NCBI GenBank assembly: GCA_033344795.1
Contig: JAWPMS010000001.1
Span: forward strand, 1,984,001-2,048,000
DNA length: 64,000 nt
From: SHLQ01 sp033344795
GTDB lineage: Bacteria; Actinomycetota; Acidimicrobiia; Acidimicrobiales; SHLQ01
Direction: 5' to 3'
Positions within the stretch are counted from its first letter, which is position 1. Every line of letters begins with the position of its first letter. Below, one piece after another: positions 7,917 through 15,721 of this stretch. The translations under genes were made by a program, and so were the position numbers. Under the pieces are notes generated by a model that was not told where the DNA came from, did not search any database, and worked only from the letters and a program-made list of their open reading frames with translations.

Positions 7917-9605
7917 ATGACTATGAATTCATCGCGGAAGCTGATGCGCATGTTCGCGCTGCTTCTCGCCATGTCGATCGTCTTCGCTGCCTGCGGCAGT
8001 GACGACGACACAGCTGAAACCACTACCGACGACACAACCGCACCAGACACCGCCGCCGAACCTGATGGCGACGAGATGGAAGACGACAGTGGTCTTGCAG
8101 ACCTGGAGGGTCGCACGGTCACGGTTGGTGTCGAGAATGCGTACTTGCCGTTCAACTACATCCCGGTCGGCGGAGATGAGGGTGAGGGTTGGGACTATGA
8201 CGCGTGGAACGAGATCTGTCGTCTGCTGAATTGTGAGGCGGAGTTCATCGCTGCCGGTTGGCCAGATGTGATCGATCAGGTCGCTCAGGGTGATATCGAT
8301 ACCGCTGCGGATGGCATCTCGATCACTGACGAGCGCAAAGAGATTGTCGACTTCTCCGATCCGTACATGACGGTGCAGCAGAAGTTCATCGTGGGACTCG
8401 ATGATGACCGGTATGCCTCGGCGTCCGACATCATCGACGGGGATGCGGTCGTGGCTACGCAGGTCGGCACGACGAACTTCGAGCTCGCGGAGGAACTCCT
8501 CGGTGGCACGGATCGTATTCAGGCGTTCGATCAGTTTGGGCTGGCCATTCAGGCACTCATTGCTGGTGATGTTGATGCGGTGATCATCGATGATGCTGCG
8601 GGCCTCGGCTACATCGGTGAGAATGCTGATCAGGTCAAGACCATCGATGATGGTTTGCAGTCTGATCCGCTCGGTTTCATCTACCCACAAGGCTCCGAGC
8701 TCGTCGAGCCGGTCAACGCGGCGATTCAGGAAATGAAGGACTCCGGCTTCTTGGATCAGATCGGTGCCAAGTACTTCGGTACCGAGTTCACGGTGACCTA
8801 CGACGACATCGCAGAGGTCGTTCTGCCCGGCGCTGAGGAAGGCGGCGACACCGAAGAGGAGTCCGCTCTTGCAGACCTGGAGGGTCGCACGGTCACGGTT
8901 GGTGTCGAGAATGCGTACTTGCCGTTCAACTACATCCCGGTCGGCGGAGATGAGGGTGAGGGTTGGGACTATGACGCGTGGAACGAGATCTGTCGTCTGC
9001 TGAATTGTGAGGCGGAGTTCATCGCTGCCGGTTGGCCAGATGTGATCGATCAGGTCGCTCAGGGTGATATCGATACCGCTGCGGATGGCATCTCGATCAC
9101 TGACGAGCGCAAAGAGATTGTCGACTTCTCCGATCCGTACATGACGGTGCAGCAGAAGTTCATCGTGGGACTCGATGATGACCGGTATGCCTCGGCGTCC
9201 GACATCATCGACGGGGATGCGGTCGTGGCTACGCAGGTCGGCACGACGAACTTCGAGCTCGCGGAGGAACTCCTCGGTGGCACGGATCGTATTCAGGCGT
9301 TCGATCAGTTTGGGCTGGCCATTCAGGCACTCATTGCTGGTGATGTTGATGCGGTGATCATCGATGATGCTGCGGGCCTCGGCTACATCGGTGAGAATGC
9401 TGATCAGGTCAAGACCATCGATGATGGTTTGCAGTCTGATCCGCTCGGTTTCATCTACCCACAAGGCTCCGAGCTCGTCGAGCCGGTCAACGCGGCGATT
9501 CAGGAAATGAAGGACTCCGGCTTCTTGGATCAGATCGGTGCCAAGTACTTCGGTACCGAGTTCACGGTGACCTACGACGACATCGCAGAGGTTGAACTGG
9601 GCTGA
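7917..9605 (+). CDS. Amino-acid-type ABC substrate-binding lipoprotein with two tandem identical domains
   Basis: 562 residues, about twice the usual length for this family (SBP_bac_3, 250-280). A lipoprotein signal ends in VFAAC (lipidated cysteine near residue 25), then an acidic Thr/Asp-rich linker. Two complete binding domains follow (roughly residues 60-301 and 318-559), each starting LADLEGRTVTVGVENAYLPF and ending YDDIAEV, with the same sequence in both copies. They are joined by a 16-residue acidic linker. Known relatives capture polar amino acids or similar solutes and deliver them to a HisM-type permease, which is the next gene. The start has a ribosome site (GGAGAGGG); ATG 7917 or 7923 are both possible. 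The ligand cannot be read from sequence. Confidence 0.92.
   Translation: MTMNSSRKLMRMFALLLAMSIVFAACGSDDDTAETTTDDTTAPDTAAEPDGDEMEDDSGLADLEGRTVTVGVENAYLPFNYIPVGGDEGEGWDYDAWNEICRLLNCEAEFIAAGWPDVIDQVAQGDIDTAADGISITDERKEIVDFSDPYMTVQQKFIVGLDDDRYASASDIIDGDAVVATQVGTTNFELAEELLGGTDRIQAFDQFGLAIQALIAGDVDAVIIDDAAGLGYIGENADQVKTIDDGLQSDPLGFIYPQGSELVEPVNAAIQEMKDSGFLDQIGAKYFGTEFTVTYDDIAEVVLPGAEEGGDTEEESALADLEGRTVTVGVENAYLPFNYIPVGGDEGEGWDYDAWNEICRLLNCEAEFIAAGWPDVIDQVAQGDIDTAADGISITDERKEIVDFSDPYMTVQQKFIVGLDDDRYASASDIIDGDAVVATQVGTTNFELAEELLGGTDRIQAFDQFGLAIQALIAGDVDAVIIDDAAGLGYIGENADQVKTIDDGLQSDPLGFIYPQGSELVEPVNAAIQEMKDSGFLDQIGAKYFGTEFTVTYDDIAEVELG
8093..8818 (+). repeat. Direct repeat copy 1 (726 bp) within the binding-protein gene
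   Basis: This segment recurs at 8867-9592, offset by 774 bases. Translations in several frames and on both strands are the same for the two copies, and I saw no base difference by eye. The flanking bases differ at once on either side (G against C at 8092/8866, C against T at 8819/9593), which sets the borders. Confidence 0.95.
8867..9592 (+). repeat. Direct repeat copy 2 (726 bp)
   Basis: Second copy of the unit at 8093-8818. The 48 bases between copies encode an acidic linker (VLPGAEEGGDTEEESA region). The unit covers a whole ligand-binding domain and keeps frame, since the 774-base offset is a multiple of three. Confidence 0.95.
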
Positions 9606-9648
9606 CACGTTGGAGCATCGGATGATGCTCGGATGAGATGATCATGCA

Positions 9649-9690
9649 AATGTGGGGCGTCGGAGCGATTCCGGCGCCCCACATTCAGTT
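9649..9690 (+). terminator. Strong stem-loop between binding protein and permease genes
   Basis: AATGTGGGGCG (9649-9659) pairs perfectly with CGCCCCACATT (9675-9685). The stem continues inward by four pairs (one G-T) to a 7-base loop, and the 3' side runs into CAGTTTTCTCT. This fits an intrinsic terminator or attenuator that would leave the binding protein more abundant than the permease, a usual stoichiometry for such systems. Confidence 0.7.
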
Positions 9691-9720
9691 TTCTCTGCTG
9701 TCGCTTTCGAGGAATCCGTC

Positions 9721-10557
9721 ATGCCACCGACATCGACCCCCAGTTCTCAACCGGTTGCCGCAACGTCGGTGAAGACGTCGTTCGATTTCCGTGACGGCGT
9801 TCCCTATTGGCTGATCGCCATGCTTGGGATCATCGGGTTCATGGTGTTCCAGGTCATCGTCAACGACGCGTACCGAGAGGCGTACAACGAGATTCTTCCT
9901 GGGCTTCGGCTCACCCTCATCGTCACCGCTGGTTCGTTCGTGGCTTCGATGGTTCTGGGATTGATCATCGGAATCGCCCGCGTGAGTACGAACCGCGTTC
10001 TGGAGACGATTGCCCGTGTGTACATCGAGTTCGTGCGCGGGATGCCGATGCTCGTTTGGCTCTTCGTCATCGCGCTCGTCCTCACGCCGGACGCGGTCGA
10101 TTTGGTCAACAACGTGCTCGGCACGGAGATCAAGACTCGTTCGGTGTCGTTCGCCTGGCGCGGTGCAATCGCCCTTTGCTTGTTCTATGCGGCGTTTCTC
10201 GCCGAGGTCTTTCGGGCTGGCATTCAGTCCGTCGACTACGGGCAGAAGGAGGCGGGGAAGGCGCTCGGCTTGACCGATCGTCACGTCCTCCGAAAGATCA
10301 CCCTGCCTCAGGCATTTCGCAACACGTTGCCGGCATTCGGCAACGACCTGATCGCGCTGATGAAGGACACGTCACTCATCTCGGTCATCGCGGGAGCCGA
10401 GCTCACGTACCAGGCCAGACTCTATTCGGGCAGTTCTTTCCGGTTCCGCGAGGCGTTCTTCGTGCTCGCCGTCTTCTACGTCACGCTGACGTTGGCCCTG
10501 AGCTTGCTCCTGCAGCTCTGGGAGCGCCGTCTCGAGATTCCTGGTCGCGCTGACTGA
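9721..10557 (+). CDS. Amino-acid ABC transporter permease (HisM family)
   Basis: A 278-residue membrane protein with about five to six hydrophobic segments (near 27-47, 65-90, 108-130, 145-165, 240-262). It carries the permease EAA loop (KEAGKALGLTDRHVLRKITLPQAFRNTLPAF region), which contacts the ATPase. Before it lies a soluble 25-residue Ser/Thr/Pro-rich N-terminus. The ATG at 9721 starts the product; upstream in-frame codons lie inside the terminator hairpin. It pairs with the duplicated binding protein. No ATPase gene follows; the next gene is on the other strand, so the ATPase must be encoded elsewhere. Confidence 0.92.
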   Translation: MPPTSTPSSQPVAATSVKTSFDFRDGVPYWLIAMLGIIGFMVFQVIVNDAYREAYNEILPGLRLTLIVTAGSFVASMVLGLIIGIARVSTNRVLETIARVYIEFVRGMPMLVWLFVIALVLTPDAVDLVNNVLGTEIKTRSVSFAWRGAIALCLFYAAFLAEVFRAGIQSVDYGQKEAGKALGLTDRHVLRKITLPQAFRNTLPAFGNDLIALMKDTSLISVIAGAELTYQARLYSGSSFRFREAFFVLAVFYVTLTLALSLLLQLWERRLEIPGRAD

Positions 10558-10570
10558 GTCACGTAGCGCT

Positions 10571-11410
10571 TCAGCTGAGGGTCTGGGCCAGCGCGACGAC
10601 CGCGTCGGAAGCGCCACCCTCTATCGGGTTGCCGTGGCCGAAGACGACCGTCTCGAACGATCGCTCGGCAAGTCGTTGGACCGATGCGTTCGCGGTGTTC
10701 ATGTCCGGCGTGAAGCTCGGATTCGGTCCGAGCACCATCCCGTCGGATTCGTTCAGCGCATCACCGGCGACCAGGAGCCCTGCGGCAGGGTCGAGCACGG
10801 CGATGTGTCCCGGCGTGTGCCCGGGGGTCGCAATGATCTGAAGTCCGAAGATCTCGTCGCCGTCGTCGAGGGCCTGCACTTCGCGGCTGGCTGTGATGGC
10901 CTCCACGTCGGCCCTGCCCGCATGGACGGTGGCGGTCGCGGTTTCTTCCAGAATGCCTGGCAAGCCTCCAATGTGATCACTGTGGAGGTGTGTGAGGATC
11001 ACCCGCCCGACATGGCTCCAGTCAGCGCCGAGCGTCATCAACGCCTCTTCGATCTGGGGTGCACTTCCGGAGCGTCCGGTATCGACGATCGTGACTTCGT
11101 CACCCCGGGCGAGCACGTAGGCAGAGACGCCCCCGAGCACGACGCGCTGCCACGCCAGGGCGGGTGGAACGTCCTCCGCGGACGGCGAGGAAAGCGTGCT
11201 CGTGGTGACCTCGGCTTCGCTCGTCTCCGTCGAGGTCGTTGATGCAGCTGTGGAGGTCGTCGTGGGTTCGTTGCTCGGGGTCTCGAGCGTCAGCTCGCCA
11301 TCGGAACTACACGCGGCCAACACACCGGGTCCAAGGACAGCGATCGCGACCGTGCGACGGCCCACGTCGGAGAGGAACAAGCGACGATTGATCCGATGCA
11401 GCTCAGCCAT
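10571..11410 (-). CDS. Exported metallo-beta-lactamase-fold hydrolase (lipoprotein)
   Basis: 279 residues. The N-terminus has an RRLFL twin-arginine-like patch, a hydrophobic stretch and a lipobox ending LAAC near residue 34, then a Thr/Ser-rich linker to about residue 75. The catalytic domain has the metal-binding THLHSDHIGG motif, a further histidine in TPGHTPGHIAV, the bridging aspartate in VAGDALNE, and the terminal histidine in VFGHGNP. Family members include glyoxalase II-like and lactonase-like hydrolases; the substrate is unknown. It is divergent from proC with 22 bp between the starts, so at least one promoter must lie inside a coding region. Confidence 0.85.
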   Translation of the reverse strand: MAELHRINRRLFLSDVGRRTVAIAVLGPGVLAACSSDGELTLETPSNEPTTTSTAASTTSTETSEAEVTTSTLSSPSAEDVPPALAWQRVVLGGVSAYVLARGDEVTIVDTGRSGSAPQIEEALMTLGADWSHVGRVILTHLHSDHIGGLPGILEETATATVHAGRADVEAITASREVQALDDGDEIFGLQIIATPGHTPGHIAVLDPAAGLLVAGDALNESDGMVLGPNPSFTPDMNTANASVQRLAERSFETVVFGHGNPIEGGASDAVVALAQTLS

Positions 11411-11432
11411 GCCCCGACGCTACTCTCGCAGA

Positions 11433-12218
11433 ATGAAGCTACAGATCGTTGGCGGAGGAAAGATGGGCGAGGCGCTGCTCGGTGGCGTCCTGTCGAGCGG
11501 CTGGGCGACGCCCGAAGAGGTGCTCGTCGTCGAACCGTCTGCGGAGCGCCGGAACGAGCTGGCCGCAACCCACGACGGCGTGCACGTCGTCGAGGCCGTG
11601 CATGACGGCATCGATGCGATCATCGCCGTCAAACCGCAGTACGTCGCTGAGGTGACCGCTGCTCTCGGTACTGCGCTCGCTCCACGGATTCTCTCGGTTG
11701 CCGCCGGTGTCACGATCGCGTCCATGGAGGCAGCGGCCCCGGCTGCTCGCATCGTCCGGTGTATGCCGAACACCCCCGCGCTCGTGGGCGAGGGGGCATC
11801 AGCCATCGCCGGCGGCACGCTTGCCGATGACGCCGACCTGGCCTGGGCTGAGTCGATTCTCGGAGCGGTCGGGCTCGTCGTCCGGGTCGACGAAGTCGAC
11901 ATCGACGCGGTCACCGGTCTCAGCGGATCGGGTCCTGCGTACGTCTTTCATCTCGCGGAGGCGTTGATCGCTGCTGGCATCGCACAAGGTCTGACCCCCG
12001 AGGTTGCCGACATCCTTGCTCGCCAGACGTTGCTCGGCGCGTCCAAATTGCTGACCGAGTCAGGCGAGGACCCGGCGGTCCTGCGTCAGAATGTCACCTC
12101 GCCGGGTGGCACCACGGCAGCTGGTCTTGCGGTGTTTGCGGATGCCGACTTCGAGGGCATCGTGCAGCGCGTCGTGGATGCCGCGGTCGCTCGATCGATC
12201 GAGTTGGGGCAAAGCTGA
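11433..12218 (+). CDS. proC: Pyrroline-5-carboxylate reductase
   Basis: The last enzyme of proline synthesis, reducing pyrroline-5-carboxylate with NAD(P)H. It has 261 residues, within family range. The Rossmann loop is IVGGGKMGEALLGG at the N-terminus, CMPNTPALVGEGASA is the family signature, and the C-terminal helical domain has the substrate-binding GLSGSGPAYVF and VTSPGGTTAAGL. The start overlaps nothing. The next gene is a small HTH protein, as in mycobacteria (Rv0500-Rv0500A). Confidence 0.95.
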   Translation: MKLQIVGGGKMGEALLGGVLSSGWATPEEVLVVEPSAERRNELAATHDGVHVVEAVHDGIDAIIAVKPQYVAEVTAALGTALAPRILSVAAGVTIASMEAAAPAARIVRCMPNTPALVGEGASAIAGGTLADDADLAWAESILGAVGLVVRVDEVDIDAVTGLSGSGPAYVFHLAEALIAAGIAQGLTPEVADILARQTLLGASKLLTESGEDPAVLRQNVTSPGGTTAAGLAVFADADFEGIVQRVVDAAVARSIELGQS

Positions 12219-12235
12219 TACGGACAGCGCGAACA

Positions 12236-12253
12236 TTCGCGCTCCAAGCGCGA
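12236..12253 (+). terminator. Hairpin after proC
   Basis: AGCGCGAA (12236-12243) and TTCGCGCT (12246-12253) are perfect complements with a two-base gap, so in RNA the innermost pairs would open into a tight loop. A further AGCGCGAAG follows and then CTTTTTC at about 12272. It may end the proC transcript; it could also be part of the promoter region of the HTH gene. Confidence 0.4.
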
Positions 12254-12339
12254 AGATCAGGTCTTTTTCGGTTCCGCATTTGCGTTCTCCACGCGACCGA
12301 ATAGGTTCAATTCCGCAAGCGGAGAAGGGGCCAACCAAC

Positions 12340-12534
12340 GTGAGCCAACTCGACGAACGTCGACACTTCATGACAGTCGCAGAAGTGGCACAACTGATGC
12401 GGGTGTCAACCATGACGGTGTATCGACTGATCAAGGCCGGAGAACTTTCTGCCATTCGGGTCGGTCGGTCTTACCGGCTTCGGCCCGACGATGTCGACCG
12501 GTACCTCGGTGATAGATACACCGAGGCTGGCTGA
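12340..12534 (+). CDS. Small excisionase-type helix-turn-helix protein
   Basis: A 64-residue protein that is almost all one MerR/Xis-type winged helix: MTVAEVAQLMRVSTMTVYRLI, then the KAGELSAIRVGRSYRL wing and DVDRYL. It starts with GTG after a GGAGAAGGGG ribosome site. Proteins of this size next to proC are conserved in actinobacteria (Rv0500A in M. tuberculosis) and are related in fold to BldC, a developmental regulator. It is not a phage excisionase, as no integrase or attachment site is nearby. Confidence 0.82.
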   Translation: MSQLDERRHFMTVAEVAQLMRVSTMTVYRLIKAGELSAIRVGRSYRLRPDDVDRYLGDRYTEAG

Positions 12535-12627
12535 CCGTCGACGGCGAACAACGGCGCCTGTTTTGCATAGTGAGGTCGGGCCTCTGGTCCGGCCTCACGA
12601 CGCGTTCAGGCCGATACCCTTCGGATC

Positions 12628-13479
12628 GTGCGTTACTCGACCATCTCGTTTCTCTCTGACTTCGGTCACGCAGACGAGTTCGTCGGAGTCGTGCACTCGG
12701 TCATCCGCTCGATCTCTCCTGATGTGACCGTCGTCGACATCACGCACGGGATTCGTCCCCACGATGTTCGAGCAGGCGCGCTCGCATTGGCGCGTTCTGC
12801 CCAGTACCTGTGCCCCGGTGTCGTCTTGGCGGTCGTCGACCCCGGCGTGGGGACCGATCGAAAAGCGTTGGCGGTCGAAGTGGGTGACGGCGCGTCGGTC
12901 CTGGTCGGTCCTGACAACGGCCTCTTGTCCTCTGCAGTTGCCTTGGTCGGAGGTGCCACTCGAGCGGTCGAGTTGTCGAACGAGCGATATCAACTCGGGC
13001 GGCTCGGAACCACGTTCGATGGTCGTGATATTTTCGCTCCTGCAGCTGCTCACTTGGCCCTCGGCGTCGACATGGCCGAACTCGGGCCTGCTATCGATGC
13101 CAGCTCGCTGATGCCTGGTCTGCTTCCGGTGATTGCGATCGAGGGCGATGCGCTGGTCATCGAAGTGCTGTGGATCGACCAGTACGGAAATGTGCAGCTC
13201 AACATCGGACCCGATGACCTGGCCGACTGGGGAGATCCGTTCTCATTGACGATCGGCGAGCGTCGCGAGACCATTGCTCGCCGCCGTGCGTACCGTGACA
13301 TCACGACCGGCGAGGTGGGTGCAGTCATCGACTCGAGTGGCCTCATGTCGCTCGCGGTCAACGGCGCCTCCGCAGCCGAAGCCCTGTCGATCGAGGTCGG
13401 TGCCGAGCTGAGAATCGAGCGCATCACCGATGGCCCGCCTCGAGGACCGTCCACTCCGGTCACGTTGGGTCGGAGCTGA
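12628..13479 (+). CDS. S-adenosylmethionine hydrolase (hydroxide adenosyltransferase, DUF62)
   Basis: 283 residues, GTG start. The N-terminal SDFGHADEFVGV is the family signature. The catalytic Asp-Arg-His triad known for the hydroxide adenosyltransferases is in place: D71 and R78 in VDPGVGTDR and H142 in IFAPAAAHLA. These enzymes split SAM to adenosine and methionine using water. The halide-using fluorinases and chlorinases of the same superfamily lack this triad, so hydrolysis is the better call. The C-terminal domain (WIDQYGNVQLNI onward) is also typical. Why cells keep this activity is not settled. Confidence 0.9.
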   Translation: MRYSTISFLSDFGHADEFVGVVHSVIRSISPDVTVVDITHGIRPHDVRAGALALARSAQYLCPGVVLAVVDPGVGTDRKALAVEVGDGASVLVGPDNGLLSSAVALVGGATRAVELSNERYQLGRLGTTFDGRDIFAPAAAHLALGVDMAELGPAIDASSLMPGLLPVIAIEGDALVIEVLWIDQYGNVQLNIGPDDLADWGDPFSLTIGERRETIARRRAYRDITTGEVGAVIDSSGLMSLAVNGASAAEALSIEVGAELRIERITDGPPRGPSTPVTLGRS

Positions 13480-13482
13480 CTC

Positions 13483-13572
13483 GTGCGACCCATGGTGACG
13501 CTGACGATCATTCTGCTGCTGCTCGTGATTCTCGGAGCGGCGCTCACGCAGTTCGTGCTGCTCGCAAACTGA
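13483..13572 (+). CDS. Tiny single-span membrane peptide
   Basis: A 29-codon frame beginning GTG at 13483 (ATG at 13492 is the alternative), 3 bp after the SAM hydrolase stop. Apart from the first residues it is a single hydrophobic helix (LTIILLLLVILGAALTQFVLL). It is too short for routine gene callers. Its position and hydrophobicity are suggestive, but there is no homology evidence and it may not be translated. Confidence 0.4.
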   Translation: MRPMVTLTIILLLLVILGAALTQFVLLAN

Positions 13573-13579
13573 ACCGTCG

Positions 13580-14332
13580 TTACTGTTTGACCCGTTCGAT
13601 GGCGTTCAGCACTGCAATGACGCGCACCTCGAGGACAGCTCGGGGCTGAGCATTCACAGATCGCCGGATCGGGTCGGACGCCGGTGCAGTAGTCGATGGC
13701 GCCGTCGTCGTGGTTTGTGGCGCAGCTGTGGTTGTTGGCGCAAGTGAGGTCGTCGGCGCCGGGGCGCTGGTGGTTGGCGGCGCGGCCGTTGTTGGTGGCG
13801 CAGCAGTGGTCGCGGGGGTCGACTGCTGGAGCTTCATGAAGCGATGGGTTGTGTACATGCGACCGCCATCCCACACGACCCCGACGCCGATGTGGGTGAA
13901 CTCGGGGTCGACGATGTTCGCGTAGTGACCCGGTGAAGCAACGAACGCATCCATGATCGAGCCAACGTCAGGCCCGGTGCCAACGTTTTCTCCGAGCTTT
14001 GCCCACGAATGGGTGACGCCGGCGCTGATCGGGCTCGCATGGCAAATGAACGAACCCTCTCCACAGACACCGTTCTTCATCGAACCCGCCCATCCTCGTG
14101 CGAGGTTGGTGAGTTGTACGTCCAGCTGAAGAGCGGGAAGTCCAACGCCAGCTCGGACCGAGTTGACCTGGGAGATGAACGCAGACTCATCGGCGGCCGA
14201 CGCGGAGGCCGATGCGGGCACGAGGGCGGCGAGTATCAGCATCCAGACGGCGAACATGCCCACGACGCGCGTTCCAATGCGTCGGGTTTTTCCGACCCCA
14301 TTCGTTTCGTGGCGAAGTACTGAGATGATCAC
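13580..14332 (-). CDS. Secreted CAP/SCP-domain protein
   Basis: 250 residues with a signal peptide (hydrophobic run ending near ASASA-AD, residue 47). The CAP domain spans about 48-165: FISQVNSVRAGVGLPAL, a cluster ENVGTG carrying the conserved glutamate, and SPGHYANIVDPEFTHIGVGV carrying the conserved histidines. A Pro/Thr/Ala-rich spacer (TTAAPPTT-type repeats, 170-220) leads to a short tail with alternating basic and hydrophobic residues. Bacterial CAP proteins are extracellular and of varied function. An upstream in-frame N-terminal extension (MIISVLRHETN) may not be translated, as a start nearer MFAVWM would fit the signal peptide better. Confidence 0.8.
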   Translation of the reverse strand: MIISVLRHETNGVGKTRRIGTRVVGMFAVWMLILAALVPASASASAADESAFISQVNSVRAGVGLPALQLDVQLTNLARGWAGSMKNGVCGEGSFICHASPISAGVTHSWAKLGENVGTGPDVGSIMDAFVASPGHYANIVDPEFTHIGVGVVWDGGRMYTTHRFMKLQQSTPATTAAPPTTAAPPTTSAPAPTTSLAPTTTAAPQTTTTAPSTTAPASDPIRRSVNAQPRAVLEVRVIAVLNAIERVKQ

Positions 14333-14443
14333 GAAGGATGTTTCGGCTTCCCTGCACCACCACCTTGAGTGAGGATTTCGATGATCTATCGCGCTTGAGG
14401 GGAGAATTTCGAGATTGGTTCCTCCGCGCGGATTGCGGTCTCG

Positions 14444-15124
14444 ATGCTCCGCAAGATGTACCGTGGGTCTGTGGCTACGGCACGAGACATTCCCGACGCA
14501 ACGGTGGCGCGGCTACCGATCTATCGCCGATCGCTGGTCGAACTGGTCGCTCAGGGTGAGTCGACCGTGAGTTCCGCACGTCTGGCAGAGCTCGCCGGTG
14601 TCAATGCCCCGAAGGTTCGAAAGGATCTCTCGTATCTCGGCACGTATGGTGTGCGGGGGGTTGGTTATGACGTCGAGTACTTGCTCGCGCAGGTGGGCGA
14701 AGTCCTGGGACTCGACATCGAAGCACCGGTCGTCATCGTTGGAATGGGCAACCTTGGGCAAGCATTGGCCCACTACGGCGGATTCTCCAGCCGAGGGTTT
14801 CCCGTCGTCGCGCTCGTCGACGCATCGATCGACAAGGTCGGTGAGTCGATCGCCGGCATAACGGTTGCCCACATCGATGACTTGGGTGAGCTGGTGAAAG
14901 AACTTTCCGTGTCGGTGGGAATCATCGCGACCCCTGGCGAGGCGGCACAAGAGGTGGCCGATGCGTTGGTCGAGGCTGGCGTGCGATCGATTCTCACGTT
15001 TGCTCCAACGGTCATCCAGGTTCCTGAATCGGTTCCGCTGCGCAAGGTCGACGTTGCGACGGAGCTACAGATTCTGAGCTATTACCAGCAGCGCGGCTCC
15101 GGTGAGTCGAACCGCACCGCGTGA
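14444..15124 (+). CDS. rex: Redox-sensing transcriptional repressor Rex
   Basis: 226 residues. Rex represses respiration and fermentation genes and leaves DNA when NADH rises. The N-terminal winged helix includes LPIYRRSLVELV and the recognition segment NAPKVRKDLSYLGTYGVRG; the NAD(H) Rossmann loop is VVIVGMGNLGQAL; the last helix (ELQILSYYQQR) is the domain-swapped dimer helix. Start is ATG 14444 or 14456. Its place upstream of hemACD matches Streptomyces, where rex leads a hem operon. I found no TTGTGAA-type Rex operator in front of it. Confidence 0.93.
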   Translation: MLRKMYRGSVATARDIPDATVARLPIYRRSLVELVAQGESTVSSARLAELAGVNAPKVRKDLSYLGTYGVRGVGYDVEYLLAQVGEVLGLDIEAPVVIVGMGNLGQALAHYGGFSSRGFPVVALVDASIDKVGESIAGITVAHIDDLGELVKELSVSVGIIATPGEAAQEVADALVEAGVRSILTFAPTVIQVPESVPLRKVDVATELQILSYYQQRGSGESNRTA

Positions 15125-15229
15125 CAACCCTCGCGGAGAATACGGCTGCGGTTCGAGCTGGAATCGAGTCGATGGCTAAGGTGCCGACAGACACGAGCCA
15201 CGCAGGGCGTGCAAGCAGGGGGTTAGCCG

Positions 15230-15646
15230 ATGGTGGGTTACACAGAAAAGCAGCTGGTCGAAGAGTTGGGCAAGGTCCCGCTGTTCGCGAACGCTTCGAA
15301 GAAACAACTCAAGACGTTGGCCAATGCCGGCAAGGTACTGACCTGGCCTGAGGGCAAGGTTGGTGTGGTCCAGGGAAGTAGCGCCGCGGCGTTCTTTCTG
15401 ATCCTCTCCGGCAGCGTCGAAGTCACCCGGGATGGCAAGCCTCTCGCTCGCCTGAACGACAATGACTACTTTGGCGAAGCTGCGATGCTCACCGGCAACC
15501 CGCGGAACGCACAGGTCGCTGCGACCAGCGAAACCGTGTTGTTTGCGCTCGGAAGAACCGCTTTTGCTCGCACCGTCAAACACGATGGTGATCTGGCCAT
15601 GAAAGTGCTGGCCACGATGTCCGAGCGGCTTGCATCGATGATCTGA
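15230..15646 (+). CDS. Stand-alone cyclic nucleotide-binding domain protein
   Basis: 138 residues making up one cNMP-binding beta roll with no DNA-binding or enzymatic domain: VPLFANASKKQLKTLA helix, FLILSGSVEVTRDGKPLARL strands, DYFGEAAMLTGNPRNAQVAAT as the phosphate-cassette region, and a final helix. The usual cassette arginine is at NPRNAQV. It probably acts as a ligand-sensing partner for another protein. The reading frame that bridges from rex (15121-15351) is out of frame and not supported. An inverted repeat GGTTCG-ATC-CGAACC lies just downstream (15660-15674). Confidence 0.8.
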   Translation: MVGYTEKQLVEELGKVPLFANASKKQLKTLANAGKVLTWPEGKVGVVQGSSAAAFFLILSGSVEVTRDGKPLARLNDNDYFGEAAMLTGNPRNAQVAATSETVLFALGRTAFARTVKHDGDLAMKVLATMSERLASMI

Positions 15647-15721
15647 GCGATATCTCTGCGGTTCGATCCGAACCAGCGTTGAGACTCAAGATGGTGTTTG
15701 GCGTCTCCGATCACTTTGGGG

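Noticed and set aside
7929..9608. A 559-codon minus-strand frame over the binding-protein gene
   Set aside because: It is the antisense shadow of the duplicated binding protein; it repeats only because the DNA is repeated.
12340..12534. Phage excisionase as evidence of a prophage
   Set aside because: The gene sits next to proC as in other actinobacteria, and no integrase, attachment site or phage genes are nearby.
15121..15351. A 76-codon plus-strand frame between rex and the cyclic-nucleotide-binding gene
   Set aside because: It overlaps the real gene at 15230 in another frame and has no domain or ribosome site.
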